From Schizochytrium sp. TIO01 (taxonomy: Eukaryota > Sar > Bigyra > Thraustochytrida > Thraustochytriidae), in the NCBI GenBank assembly GCA_004764695.1, contig SMSO01000031.1, positions 8,928,761 to 8,992,760 of the forward strand: a stretch of 64,000 bases of DNA. The letters are read 5' to 3'. This document shows positions 35,301 to 45,637 of this stretch, in pieces (within the stretch, counting starts at the first letter, position 1; each line of letters begins with the position of its first letter). Made by a program: the position numbers and the translations under genes. A model generated the notes under the pieces. It was not told the origin of the DNA. It ran no database searches and saw only the letters and a program-made list of their open reading frames with translations.

Positions 35301-36803
35301 ACCAGAATAGTTTCCCCAGGGTTCGTCTCCTAGCATATATTTGTGACGTAGAAATAAACTGTCTGGTCGTGACCAACTGATCAAAACTGGAGATGCATCA
35401 TCGGAATTCTCCTGAAGCAGACGTGCAGAGACCTCCAAGACCTCTTGCACTTCACTTCGCATATTGTAAGGTTGGACTTGTAGATTATATGAATTTACGA
35501 TATCGTAGTCACGGTTTTGGAAGCGACTATACCCGTCTTCACCTTCGTTTAGCCAAGTTAGCCATTCCTCAGCACCTGGAGTGACAGGCATCAAAGTAGA
35601 GTTTGGGCAACTTGTAGATTGCAGGACACCCGTTCCTGTATCATCTACGAAAACACCCTTGTAGAGGAACTTCACATTATCGAAGCCTTCACGGGTAAGT
35701 TCTGACTCAGCAATAGGCAGAGCCGTCTGGAGATCATCTGGCGTAACCCAGTATTGCGTACAAAGAGAATAAAACAAAATCCCAGTTGTTGTATTTTGAT
35801 TCGTTGCACATCTTTCAAGAACAACCTCGCGAGTTGCATGGTACTTGGCGTCAATATTATCTGCATATACAATATTATATTCTGCAAGGAGAGCGTACTC
35901 GAAGAAGAAATGGCAAAAATGTGACGGGGTTGATGCATCAAGCGCAAAGGGGTCATCACTTGAAGCAATATAGCCCCATTCAGACAGTGTTCGTAAACAA
36001 TATTCACCGAAGGTAAGAGGGTATCTAAATACCGCTGTGGAATTCACACCTTTCATTCCACGAAATGAAGAGAGGGTTGGATCTTCGTCAAGAGCGCTTT
36101 TAGTTGCCCACCAACCAAACTCGCCGATTGATCCAAGGCGACCTCCGTCTTCTACTGTTTTACGCTGTAGTACGTATTCATCGTAATTTTCATCTTGACC
36201 GTTAGGCCATACTTCAAGTATGGCATGAGCGCAGGGATAGCAATTATCCTTGCAGCCTGCCTCCTGAAGATCCTGGGGCATTTCAACTCCGTATGTCGCT
36301 TTGAAGCCATCTGAGCAATCCATTGACCCACTCGAAGCTAGGTCTAAAGCATCCCAGCTATATATTCGTCCATCAAGGACATCAAACCTCGAATTATTGT
36401 AGTACCAATATGGTGTGTCGCCCCCATTGACATTTTCGATGCGTACAGGCACTTGAAGCTGCTCTTCAAGTATAATTTGTGCAATCCAGAGATTGTATAA
36501 ACTTGATCTCCAAGCTGCGCCTGTCAAAATAACAGTAGCTCGCTCTAATTGGTTCTTTGAACAAATCTGCGTTGAAGGATCATCTGAAGAATACGGAGTC
36601 TCATCATCCTGACAAACCCGTAATCGATCTGTGCATTGCGGCGCCCACACCATTGCTCCGTTGCTTGCCTGCCCAAGGCTTGCTAAGAGTACAGCTGCAA
36701 GCATTGAAATAAAATAGGGTACCATCGAGGACAATCTCCTGCGTCTTCGCTTTTTAGTATGCATCTCCTCTCTGTTGTTTAGCCTGTCTTGGCTCTTAGC
36801 CAT
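32313..36803 (-). CDS. OpuAC-EGF-7TM-SAM-WW multidomain receptor
   Basis: A predicted plasma-membrane receptor of 1496 residues. ATG 36803 (TTTACCATGGCT) precedes a basic stretch and a signal/anchor helix (28-44). An upstream in-frame ATG at 36980 would add 59 unlikely residues. Residues ~88-530 resemble the OpuAC/ProX substrate-binding fold of glycine-betaine ABC transporters (early block WRSSLYNLWIAQIILEEQL, late block VLISWSRPDSLFLRHKYML), with many sequons. An EGF-like module follows (~655-685, CSGHGTC ... CECDQGYVGDDC). Seven hydrophobic helices span ~690-945 and end INPKLRIHLY, like the PK motif closing TM7 of class C GPCRs. The cytosolic tail has a coiled coil (~1121-1243), a SAM domain (~1254-1307, LDQYSVGLKSQGLDSTEK) and a WW-like motif (~1368-1396, W...GETKWDD). 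Family knowledge: class C receptors use periplasmic-binding-protein-like ectodomains, but normally the Venus-flytrap type. Inferred role: sensing a small quaternary-amine or similar osmolyte ligand. Signalling partners are unknown. Confidence 0.82.
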   Translation of the reverse strand: MAKSQDRLNNREEMHTKKRRRRRLSSMVPYFISMLAAVLLASLGQASNGAMVWAPQCTDRLRVCQDDETPYSSDDPSTQICSKNQLERATVILTGAAWRSSLYNLWIAQIILEEQLQVPVRIENVNGGDTPYWYYNNSRFDVLDGRIYSWDALDLASSGSMDCSDGFKATYGVEMPQDLQEAGCKDNCYPCAHAILEVWPNGQDENYDEYVLQRKTVEDGGRLGSIGEFGWWATKSALDEDPTLSSFRGMKGVNSTAVFRYPLTFGEYCLRTLSEWGYIASSDDPFALDASTPSHFCHFFFEYALLAEYNIVYADNIDAKYHATREVVLERCATNQNTTTGILFYSLCTQYWVTPDDLQTALPIAESELTREGFDNVKFLYKGVFVDDTGTGVLQSTSCPNSTLMPVTPGAEEWLTWLNEGEDGYSRFQNRDYDIVNSYNLQVQPYNMRSEVQEVLEVSARLLQENSDDASPVLISWSRPDSLFLRHKYMLGDEPWGNYSGPEFELAKVQLPDYPSDAECMPSQRSFEDRCPANASTPANVEEQEQCGYQNEIIYKVFAANLQNYAPEAYRFLRRFQLTTDQQEHLLASFDYDPIYREMVAPTRARTVVCDWVRNNTDIWQSWLPETANQVRCLGELQDPFATVDLESSSTNNETCSGHGTCISTSELLQLHPNAGSCECDQGYVGDDCSGLVDPDMLTVIIGKSFLFWPIFGLQVATILYITWARRLIRQNAKSSVVFQTSHPWFLELILQSSLVGALGPFVWAGPITIIHCILRPILIAVPFAIIQLSIYTKLNRKKLRMAMNTEDLKETLKPICLFLVGLFCLWFLFFTPGTASVRLTDRVWLEYASCEYGSQLSAFEALLFVGCMSFLLMNCRLAVELRLKPTYFNEGFHLMVTSFATLLVAGTGYFASQVVVSPNENAKFVLVSISCLATIWVILGLLINPKLRIHLYSPEINNFKLGLVHPTGDPSLAIGDPVADMPRVFAEANRSRSQVVPHQSRPSAIISVPGNNEIGVTSPPRNRASMFLSAAVSVAKAPGARLQAVRRFSQAIPSVIRNGIARGSVMTTPITRRHQVHLENIADLNKLSSFPAPEDEVKRDPHKMHDPLKRGLAYRSPEMYMILEKRIQIVLRENAELTRIIEEHRIDPVTGEMDEDFMDALHRIKKEHQELAQQIEEDYLQEVENIEAQRLQDKHNLTEKFKADVSQIEQEKTDTVEILKAQQVLHEHKLTELEQQAKRMAATLIGTLPPFEIFLTTNHLDQYSVGLKSQGLDSTEKLILASKEDLRHAGLRPGHIRKLQSILASLESATPKVVLPPGAEKREPINLSLEDPSSDILQKSDSRTESIDDLIGRNSSKRRKRNLKTKAAWIENFDPTSGRKYLIHPHTGETKWDDSVSRPKSFRKKKLSSSSKLSKDGSTDNSIAIADSKPEPRVALDCAPIETVYSSDESDKEVIAEPPFSETKVGAQSSPSNRRFGGFRTNNNKPGSASSKSKS

Positions 36804-38154
36804 GGTAAAGTATGTGCTGCCCGTGAGAGCTACTCCACTCCCGCTCTTCCTGCTCTCATCAACAAGACGAGCTTGTTCCGCTGCCTGAAGCGCTGGAGTA
36901 AAGATGAAGACCGTATAAGCACTGCAAGGCGGCTTGGAGGGTTTGCGTACTCCTGTCAGCGCACCCAGACAGGGTCCCATGGAGACACCTTACCTAGATC
37001 GCTACAAGTTCGCTGTGATGTTTTGAAGGGCTTTCGTGCTCCGGTGGTCTTATGGAGGGAGCCCAAGAAAGCATAGAAATGGCCGTTATGAAGATGACGA
37101 AGACTTAGTATAAATAAATGCTAATATATTATACCAATTTGTAGTAGTAGTCCCAGCTATATTAATAGTAGGGATAGTGCACACATGTACCATTCGTACT
37201 ACTGAATCCTGGTATGGTGCCAACATGAGAACCAATATACTACCTTGCACTGCTGCCCTTCTTTACAGCTGGTGGATATTTGCAGTCTTTGATTCATGGC
37301 CACTATCAAGAATTTGTTTGCAACCATTTTACTAGGATTAAAGCTCAAGTAAAATAAATCGGGATCATAGGTAGCTAGTGCGTTAGGTAGGTTGAGGCTA
37401 TGTTTGTTTTGAGGTGAAACATAAATTTAATTGCTTCTTAGTAGTGACAGTGAATCGAGAGCAAAAAAAATGCAAATTCGCATCGTGATCGTACAAAGAT
37501 TCGTAAGATGAAGCCAATGACAAAGATGTCAAAAGTATTTGATTATTGGTTATCTTTATTATCTCATCTTGGAATAGTATATATAATTGTTTGTTTATAA
37601 ACTCCTTTTGAAAGTTGATTTTTCTCGTTTTCTCATTTTCTCAATGCTTTTTTTGTTGTTTTTCTTTTAGCCGACATTTGATCTGATCAGCAGCCAAGTT
37701 AGAGAGGTTTACATTTGACCTAGACTTTAAGCTGCTGCTGCAAAGCAAAAAGTAATGCCAGTGTTTTAATCGAGCAAGTCAGGTTTGCTTGATCGCATAG
37801 GCAGTAGAAATACAAACAGAACGTTATATCCCCCCGTTCCTTGGGGTGGTTTTGGTCGTGCTAGGTACCACCTACATGTTTATCACAACATCTCTCTGGA
37901 GATCAAGAAGGAAGAAGGATATCGCCCAACGACCATGGGGCAGTAGAAACAATGACGAAAGCCGAAAGAAGCCGAAAGAATTGGTATACACAGGATTATG
38001 TTGGTGAAGTTGAAGTAAGGCTATATATAAAAGTTGAGCGAGAGAGCAGAGCTGTGATGGGAAGTAAGCGCCCTAGTAGCAATCCGAGTAGTAGGTATAT
38101 CTCCTCTCGTCATGAAGGTCATGTTGAAGCAGTGCCATCGGTACAAAGACTTAT
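36804..38154. other. Intergenic, nothing recognised
   Basis: AT-rich 1.35 kb containing the promoter of the large receptor gene. GTAGTAG repeats lie near 37141-37150 and TAGGTAGGT words near 37370-37392. No supported ORF. Confidence 0.55.
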
Positions 38155-38691
38155 TTACACAGGAATTGGCGACGTGCGGCGCAGCTCCTCACGACGCTCT
38201 TGACGGCGAGACTGGCGACGGATGAGCTCCTTCTTTGTCTCCTGACGTACATCCTTTTGCACCTCAGGAGCACCGTAAAAGTTCTCGTGGATGCGTGGCT
38301 TGGCCCCCTTGCTGGCGGTACGAACATGAAGACGGCGGATCTTCTCTTGCTGCTCTGGCGTACGGGAATGCATGTAAATATCCGTCGCGGACTGGGCTCC
38401 TGTGGAAGACACGGTATCGAGCACCTTGGGGATTTCGGTCACGCCCATCTTACGAGAGCCGTGGCCGTCCGAGATATCCCAGGCACGCGCAACGCGGCTG
38501 TTACGCCGTGCAAGCAGTCCTGAGCGGTCAGCTCTGTTGAGCATTTGCTCGCAATAGGCCGGGAAGGGTCTGCTGCCCTCCAGATTCTGCTTTAGGTACA
38601 GACATTCGGGCACAGAAACCTGAGCGGCCGCACCACGAGTAGCGCGGCGGTAGATATCGTCTACCTTGGCGTCTTCTGACTGGTTCACCAT
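38155..38691 (-). CDS. Conserved-looking basic protein of unknown function
   Basis: An intact ATG-to-TAA ORF of 178 residues, not recognised. It is hydrophilic and basic with no TM or signal peptide. The N-terminal half has Arg-rich short helices. The middle has a Ser/Thr segment (VLDTVSSTGAQSATD). The C-terminal third is a strongly charged helix (EVQKDVRQETKKELIRRQSR) likely to form a coiled coil. Codon composition is GC-richer than the flanks and there are no low-complexity runs, which supports a real gene. Short basic proteins of this kind are common among ciliary microtubule-associated proteins, but that is speculative. Confidence 0.65.
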   Translation of the reverse strand: MVNQSEDAKVDDIYRRATRGAAAQVSVPECLYLKQNLEGSRPFPAYCEQMLNRADRSGLLARRNSRVARAWDISDGHGSRKMGVTEIPKVLDTVSSTGAQSATDIYMHSRTPEQQEKIRRLHVRTASKGAKPRIHENFYGAPEVQKDVRQETKKELIRRQSRRQERREELRRTSPIPV

Positions 38692-40692
38692 TGTGCTCGT
38701 TTCCTCGGCGTGGTTCTGGTTCTCTGCTTACACCGTAGCAAGGGTCTTCTCAGTAGCAACTTGTTCAAAGCTGGTCTTGTTCGCGTAGAATATACCTTGA
38801 CTTGACTTGACTTGGCTTGATTGATTGATGAACTTGGTGTGTCTTCGCTTGCTGCTCCAAATCTGATTTCGCTTTGAGTTCGAGTTTTGGTTTTGGTTTC
38901 TGGTTTGCTGTTCTGGAGATTCATCTGATCAAACCAAATTTCTTTCAATACTCTGAGAAATGTCTTTTACTCCTACTCTGACCCCAAGCTTCTATAGTTT
39001 CATCTATCGGAACCAGCTCAAACCTTTTTTTTTTTTTTTCTTTCTTTCTTTTAGCTACTTTTCGAGTCTAGACCTACTGCGATAACTATGTTCAGTCTAG
39101 GGTCTCTATGATATATTCACTTTCAGCTTCATTTTGTTTTTCTTAGTGTTTTATTCTTTTAACTACTTACTGCTCTAGAGTACTACGAAGATATTTTAAA
39201 TACATAAATAATAAAAGCTTATCAAAAAACAGAAATAAAAATAAATAAATAAAATCTTTCTCACTTTCCCACTTTCTCACAAATTCCAAGATATCACTAT
39301 TTTCTTTATTCTTTCTATTTTTTAAAGTTACTCTTTCAAACTGAGCATCTCTCAAGAAACATAAAAATTCGAAAGATTTTTGTCTTTGTAAGATAGAGAG
39401 AGCGGTGGAGATATGAACTCGTCAGGCCCAGATCCTACACCTCCTTAGCAGTTTCTGGTAAGCCCACTCCACCAGCTCGAAGACGTCAAAAGACTCACTC
39501 ACTCCCGCCGAGTTCCTGCTTTCTCTCTACCCCTCCGCCTTCAAGACAGCTGAGCACCGCGAAGAAGCCACTCTCCTCGCTCTGCTTCCACGAACATCTG
39601 GCGGTCTAAAGCTTCGAACGCAGGCGGCCGCAGGGAGTCAGTCTCTGCTCCTCCGCAAGCCTCTTCTCAGGTTCTCTCTTTAGTACGTACCCGTAATCCG
39701 GAGTCATCCCTGGCCGACTTGGAAACCCTCAGGTCGAGATCCTCTTCGAGATCAATCAGAAAGCGTCCAACTCGAAGCAAGAGCGAGTGTCCTTCGAGTT
39801 CAGGTTGTCCGTTCAAGCGTTTCATCACATCAGGCCCACGCCATCGAGACCGAGGAGAAACAAGCAATCGAGCAGAACCAGCGACCTCCAAGTGCAGGCG
39901 AACTCGAGTTTCATCTCTTCAAGGTGGCCAGCCAAGCTCAACTGAGGACAACGGGCCAGGCCGCCGCCGCCGATCCCCTGCGAGCTCCTCTCGGGCGAGC
40001 CGCTGGCCACTGGTTCCTGGCGTTATTCGCTCTCCGCCGAGCAGCCTGAGCTCTCGCTGCTCCAGCATCGTCAACGGGGCGCTTCCGGGGCCCGTGTCCA
40101 CAGAGCCGTCTCGAATTCCTCGCCCGCCATTCCCGCTCCCCAAGCACAAGCACTCCATGCGAGCTTGGATTGAAGAAGAAGAAGAAGTTGGAGCTCTCTT
40201 CGAAGCCCCTCTGCAACCCAAGAAGCGCCATCACCCTCGTGACAGCCCGCGCTCTCAAGACGGCCGAGCAGGCTCCTGCCGACGAAGAAGTAGGTGCTTC
40301 CGCTGCGGCTTCGTTCTGGGCCCTCCTCGCCCTCCTCAGGGTTCGCAAGCCCGAGCTCCTTTCGATTTTCGTTCGACGGGCGGCGAGCACTTCGAAGGAG
40401 CAGACGACCAACCGTCTCGACCTCAGCAAGCGAGCAGGCGCCCAACTTGAAGCGCTCGAGCATTTGGAGCAGCGCGGCCTCGAGTGCATTGGCGTTTTCG
40501 CCTTCGCTTTCGCTGCCAGAGCACGCCCCGCGATCCTGGGCGGAGAGCCGCCGCGACCCGCCCTGGCGGTGCCTGGGCGAGCGCCTTACGCTTGCTTCGT
40601 TTGTCCATGTCGAGACTGGAGGCCCTGCTCCCCGTCACGACCTCGAGCGCCTTTGCGCAAGGTTCTTCATGGAAACGCCACCAAAGCGAAAA

Positions 40693-40855
40693 TGGATCCA
40701 AAGCTCGAAGCTCAAAGCTCAAAGCTCAAAGCTCAGAGTTCAAAAGTCCATGGAATCCATAAAATCCAAAATTCAAACATTCAGAAATTCCAAAATTCAG
40801 AACATTCAAAATCCAAAATTCAAAATCCAAGATTTCAAAACTCAAAATTCATTTT
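40693..40855. repeat. AAGCTC tandem units grading into AAATTCAAAATCC-like repeat
   Basis: Perfect AAGCTC copies and then a longer degenerate A-rich repeat. Translated, it gives meaningless KIQN-type repetition, which argues that the ORFs through it are not genes. Confidence 0.8.
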
Positions 40856-41171
40856 TATACTCCACTCCTCTCTTCTTCAAGTTATTTGATTTAAATTTAA
40901 ATAAAAATGATTTTGAAAATATTAAGGAATAACTAGCTCTTCAGGCAAGAATTCAAACCCTCACTCATTTTGATTTCAAATTCTTCGAAGCTCGTCTCTC
41001 ATATGGACGCACAGAAACCCAAACCCGAAGGCAGACGGCGGCAGCGTCGCCGTGCGCGGCTGCACCACTCGCCACACGTCCGTCGCAATCACTGCGAGTG
41101 CGAGTGCTAGTGCTCTCTTCGTCTCTCTCCGTCTGCAAGCGAGCAAGGGCTCCAAAGATCCTGTCTGCTGC

Positions 41172-41200
41172 TCTTCTTCTTCTTCTTCTTCTTCTTCTTC
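41172..41200. repeat. (TTC)n microsatellite
   Basis: About nine or ten TTC units inside a GC-rich island. Confidence 0.85.
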
Positions 41201-42633
41201 GTCTCTAGAACCTCACTCGGGTCGAGTTCGGGCAAGCGGACTTCTTCACGATGGCGATGGATTTCCGCCCTCTCTCGCCTGCTTCCACGTAAGCAAGCAG
41301 GCCCGCGAGCAGGCCTGCGTCGAGCCGAGTCGCGAGCCGAGCGCCGTTGATTCTCTGTCGTTTCGTCGCGATGCGCTAATCTCGCGAAGGACCTCCCGCC
41401 GTATGTATGCACCACGGTTTCAAGCCAAGCTTTCGAATTGCGCCCCTGGGACAGCTCGCTTTGGGTTCGCTGCAGCCCTGCCAGCCTGGGCCAGCTGCTT
41501 GGTCGGTTGACAGCCGCAAGACCACCATCGGCAATCGGCCAACGCGTTTGCGGGCGGCTCCGAGCGCTCTCACAATCATCAGAGGCGCGAATCTCACTTG
41601 GTTAGTTAGTTTTGGAAACACTCCTCCAACTAGTAAGTAAAGAAATCCATAAACTCAATTTCTCGAGATTAGAAAATATCTTTCTTCAGAGAACTTCAAA
41701 AAACAACCAACGATCAGCTTATTAGCCTTAAATGCTGAAAGTTACTCACTCCTATCAACCCAAAACAACAGCAAATGAAAAACACACGCCTACGAGTGGC
41801 TACTTGTACAGGGTAGCAAGAACTCAGCCAGGATATCCATCCCGCATCCCTAACCTAAGGTGGGTGGGTACAGTTACCTACCTCCGTCTACTGGACTGCT
41901 TTCGCACCGTACAGCGAGTCTGAAAGTTTTACATTTTACGCCACTTTCTATCCACCAATACCCCCTCCATCCTCCTTAGGCCTCTTCACTGGTTCTGTTT
42001 GATATAGGAATGCCTGAAATAAAGGGGGGCTTACGGGGACTGTGTGGGCGGCGCCGTTCATCTCTCACAAAAGATCAAGTCCGGGGCCTGCGCCCCTTTA
42101 TCTTGTGAGAGAACTGGAAGGAACGCGCCCAAGCCTGTCCAAATTTCGGATTCGCGTTCGCAGCAGCGTTCCCCTGAGGCACTCTGGGGATTGTCTGAGA
42201 GGCGAGACTGGGCGGCTGGGAGGAGGAAAGATCAGCGGAACGCGAAAGCTCGCCCCTCTGGAGGCGGCATCCGGCCAGTGGCCCTCTGGGTCGCCCACTC
42301 ATTCGCGAGAGGCGGTTAGGCGAAGACTGCGCGAGGAAATGTCTTGCGAATGCGGCGCCCTCCCAAACGGCCCCGCAGCTCGCCGAGGTTCCTGGAGGAG
42401 GAGCCCCGCAGCGGCCCCTGGAGGGGACAGGGGAAGGGAGGCCTCCTCAAGTTGGCTCCTGGAGAAGTTGTAGTTGAAATGGGTTTCACGCATCATTCGC
42501 CGATTCTTCGTTATTCGCTCGCGACGGCTGTGAAGAACAGCACTTCTGAACGGCAGTGGCGAACGATATCGCTTTCGGCTGTCGAACTCAAAGATCAGAA
42601 TGCCTTTTCATGACTGTTCGCTTCAAGAAGGTG

Positions 42634-42752
42634 CATTGATTGATTAATTGAGTGAGAGATTGAGTGAGTGAGCGAGTAATTGATTGATTCATTGAGTGGG
42701 TGAGTGAGTGGGTGAGTGAGTAATTGAGTGATTGATTGATTGATTGATTGAC
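42634..42752. repeat. Degenerate GATT/GAGT tetranucleotide array
   Basis: About 120 bp of GATT, GAGT and GGGT tetranucleotides with a similar short array at 43370-43450. Reading frames through it give INQS-type repetition. Confidence 0.85.
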
Positions 42753-43060
42753 GGTCGGCACCTTTGTAAATGATGGATCGATCCGTCGATCGCATTTTTT
42801 CATTTTTTCATTTATTTTTTTTGAGTGAAATATGATATATGTAAAATTATGAACAGAGGTTCGTCGCTGACTGTGGGAGACGAGGAGATGCCCCAGTGCC
42901 TTGAAGAGCCGTCTGCGGGAATCTTCGTGAGAGGAGACCAAGTTACTTGGCTCTGCAGAGGGAGTGGGCCGCGATGGGTTTTGGACCGAAGCAGGTCGCG
43001 CGTCCTTCTCAAAGAAATAAATAAGCATAGAGATTATTGCTTGTGAGACTGACTGAGTCT

Positions 43061-43134
43061 TCTTTTCTTTTCTTTTCTTTTCTTTTCTTTTCTTTTCTTT
43101 TCTTTTCTTTTCTTTCTTTTCTTTCTTTTCTTTT
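43061..43134. repeat. (TCTTT)n pentanucleotide microsatellite
   Basis: About fourteen units of TCTTT, interrupted near the 3' end by TCTT units. It lies between two GC-rich islands. Confidence 0.9.
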
Positions 43135-45637
43135 AATAGATAGGCGCTGCGGGAATTGGGAGACAGAGAGCTGCGGGAATATTTTGTCTTTAAGGAGAGG
43201 CACACGCCCTCTTGTAGTGTGCAGATTCGCTCATCCCTCTCAATAATGAGCGACTGCTGGCCTTTGGCAGCTTCGAAGATCCAAAGGTCAGCGAAATGTG
43301 GCCCCGCAGCGGCACCTCTTTCGACTTTTCGACATCATGATCTTAGTGGGTTTTCAAACGATTAACTGATTGAGTGATTGATTGATTGATTCATTCATTC
43401 ATTCACTTGGTTTGAAATTGATTGAGTGACTGATTGACTGACTGACTTTAGACAAACACGATTCTCTTTAAACAAACACGTCTCAAGCTATATAGGGTAC
43501 ACACCACGGGCGTTCAAGGCGGAGCTTAGGGCGTTGATTGTCTGTGATTGATTACCTACCGCCACTTTTACAGGCACTTCATCGCAGTTGAACAACATAC
43601 ATGATTTCTTTTAGCGAGGAGCGTTCCGTGTAATATTGGGAAGGCAAGCTCAAGAGAGCGCATTATTTTGCTTTCCTTCATCATTGGCGATGTGCTCAGC
43701 TATTGCGACGATCGTGGCTACGTGAAACCTTGGTCTCGTGCACGAGGAGATACGGCACGACGAGCAGCTAAGAAAGGACTGCAGCGGAATGCTGGTGGTG
43801 AAGCGCACGCGCATACACTAAATTTCGAGTTGAACTTCACGAGTCGTACTGCACTTATTCAATGACTGAAAGCAGATGAACATGGAGTGAGTGCGATGGT
43901 GCTGTGTCGAAAGCGCGCGTCTCAACGGCTCCTTTCTTTCCCTGCTGTTAAAAACTACTAGAGCAGGCAATTACTGCTGAGAGAAAGAACCCCCAAACGT
44001 CGAAGTCGCGTCACTACTGCAAAAGGCGAAGTACTGCGAGAATGGCTGACGCACAGGCTGCGGCAAGGACAACAGAGTAGGAGGGTCGAACTTAGCCACC
44101 ACCAGATGAAAATATATCACGAGGAGATTGGGCCATTGTAGAATCGAGCGTGACGAGCAACTGGAATGGGGGACCGGTGAAAGATTGTGGTGCCATCGTA
44201 AGCTCTATATTCATGTACCTTTGGTTTCCAGACACATGGCGAAGTCGTCGTCTGTCTGCTAAGCTAAATTTCAATAATTGGTCGCCTTTTTATTCGAACT
44301 ATTGTATTTGCACTGTTGTAAAACCCTGGATAAAACCTTGAGAAGTAGCCATACATACGCAGCCAATCTGGAAATGTAACAGTATTTTTGCGCACTGTAT
44401 TTGGAGGTTCTGTCTCTCAAATCGGAGTATCTAAAGTCGTATAAGAGACATCTTTGCTGCTGCATATTGTTATACCAAAATTTATACTTGCCAAAAAAAT
44501 CAGAGGTTGTACCGCTCAATGTATTTCAATACGTTCGTTCATGTTCCCAGCTCGCGGAAGGATACCCTTTTAGACGGCACACAATGACTGCTCGAGTCTG
44601 CCTACGTCTACAATCAGGCGGTGCAGATGTGGCGAACGAAAGGCCCGCGCACGGATTTTAACTTGCCCCGCTTGAAAGCCAAGAGATCATGCTTCGTATT
44701 GAAAAGGGATGAAGCTGGACTACCCTCTAGAATACTGGTTCAGAAAATACCCTATTTACAAAACGTGTAGAATATTTATATTTTAATTTTTAATTTTTTT
44801 TTAATTCAAAATAAGTAAGCATTGAGTGTAACAAATGAAACGGAATTTTCCTGGGTAGTGGACGTAGCGTAGCATTCATTCTGTTGCAAATACTTGCATT
44901 ATACAAGAGACCTTGCGTAAGGTGATACTAATCTAGGAGATTTGCAGGGATTCTATCTTGAGTTATGCAAGTATTGGACGAAAGTTCTCATCTAATCTGT
45001 TAAAAACATATGATTGGAAAACTAAATGAACAAGAGCTAAAACGAACCATGTCATGAGCTTTGATATGATACTCGCATGACAATGTTTATTCTGATGTGA
45101 GCTTGCACTTTTAAATATCTTATGTTTAAGACAGTCAACCATAAACCCTCTCTGCTCATTCCCGAAGGACACACTTCCAACCTACCTACATATAAGAAAG
45201 ATACAATATCACCCCCCTCTCATCTTGTCAGTCATGAGAGACTGAGGTTTCCTCGGGCACCTCAAGTTCCAATTGTGATAAAATCGATTAGAAATGACAC
45301 TCAAGACCGTCGTTGCTAGGTGATATCGTTCGTATTATCGTTACTGGCTTAATGCCTCGAAATGTGAAGTCTAAAGAAACGTTGCCTCTGCCAAAATTCG
45401 AAGTTTCTTTTCCTTTAGTTAGTAGATACTAGTCCCTTAAAAATTTCTCCAGTAACATCTACCTTGGTGCGAAACATCCAAGCAATCGAACAATAATAAC
45501 GTATATGCTCCTTTTATTGTTGAATTTGCTTTACGGCTTGTGAACCAGCACGCGCGAGAATAGTCAGACCTTCTCAAGCAAATTCAAACCCCCTTATCAA
45601 ATCACGTTGAGCTCTTCATATTCATAGGACCAACATC

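Larger units (their letters stand above)
38692..45637. other. Seven-kilobase gene-poor region, GC islands and repeats
   Basis: No gene could be supported. GC-rich islands (39400-40720, 41000-41600, 42040-42560, 42850-43010, 43240-43330) keep many overlapping frames open. The stretch 40170-40690 on + gives a helix-like composition but starts only at TTG and ends in tandem repeats. Repeats include AAGCTC units (40693-40735) followed by degenerate AAAATTCAAAATCC-like units to about 40855, a TTC run (41172-41200), GATT/GAGT units (42634-42752, again 43370-43450) and TCTTT units (43061-43134). The AT-rich sequence after 43900 looks plain. Confidence 0.5.

Noticed and set aside
39719-40450. 243-codon + strand Ser/Arg-rich ORF
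   Set aside because: Arg/Ser/Pro-rich composition is what a non-coding frame through GC-rich, TCGAG-rich DNA gives. It overlaps other long ORFs on both strands.
40170-40889. 239-codon + strand ORF in a GC-rich island
   Set aside because: It starts at TTG, ends in AAGCTC and A-rich repeats, and several other frames are equally open. No domain was seen.
42595-43205. Minus-strand ORF of 205 codons
   Set aside because: It runs through TCTTT and GATT microsatellites and encodes Lys/Glu and Asn/Gln/Ser repetition only.
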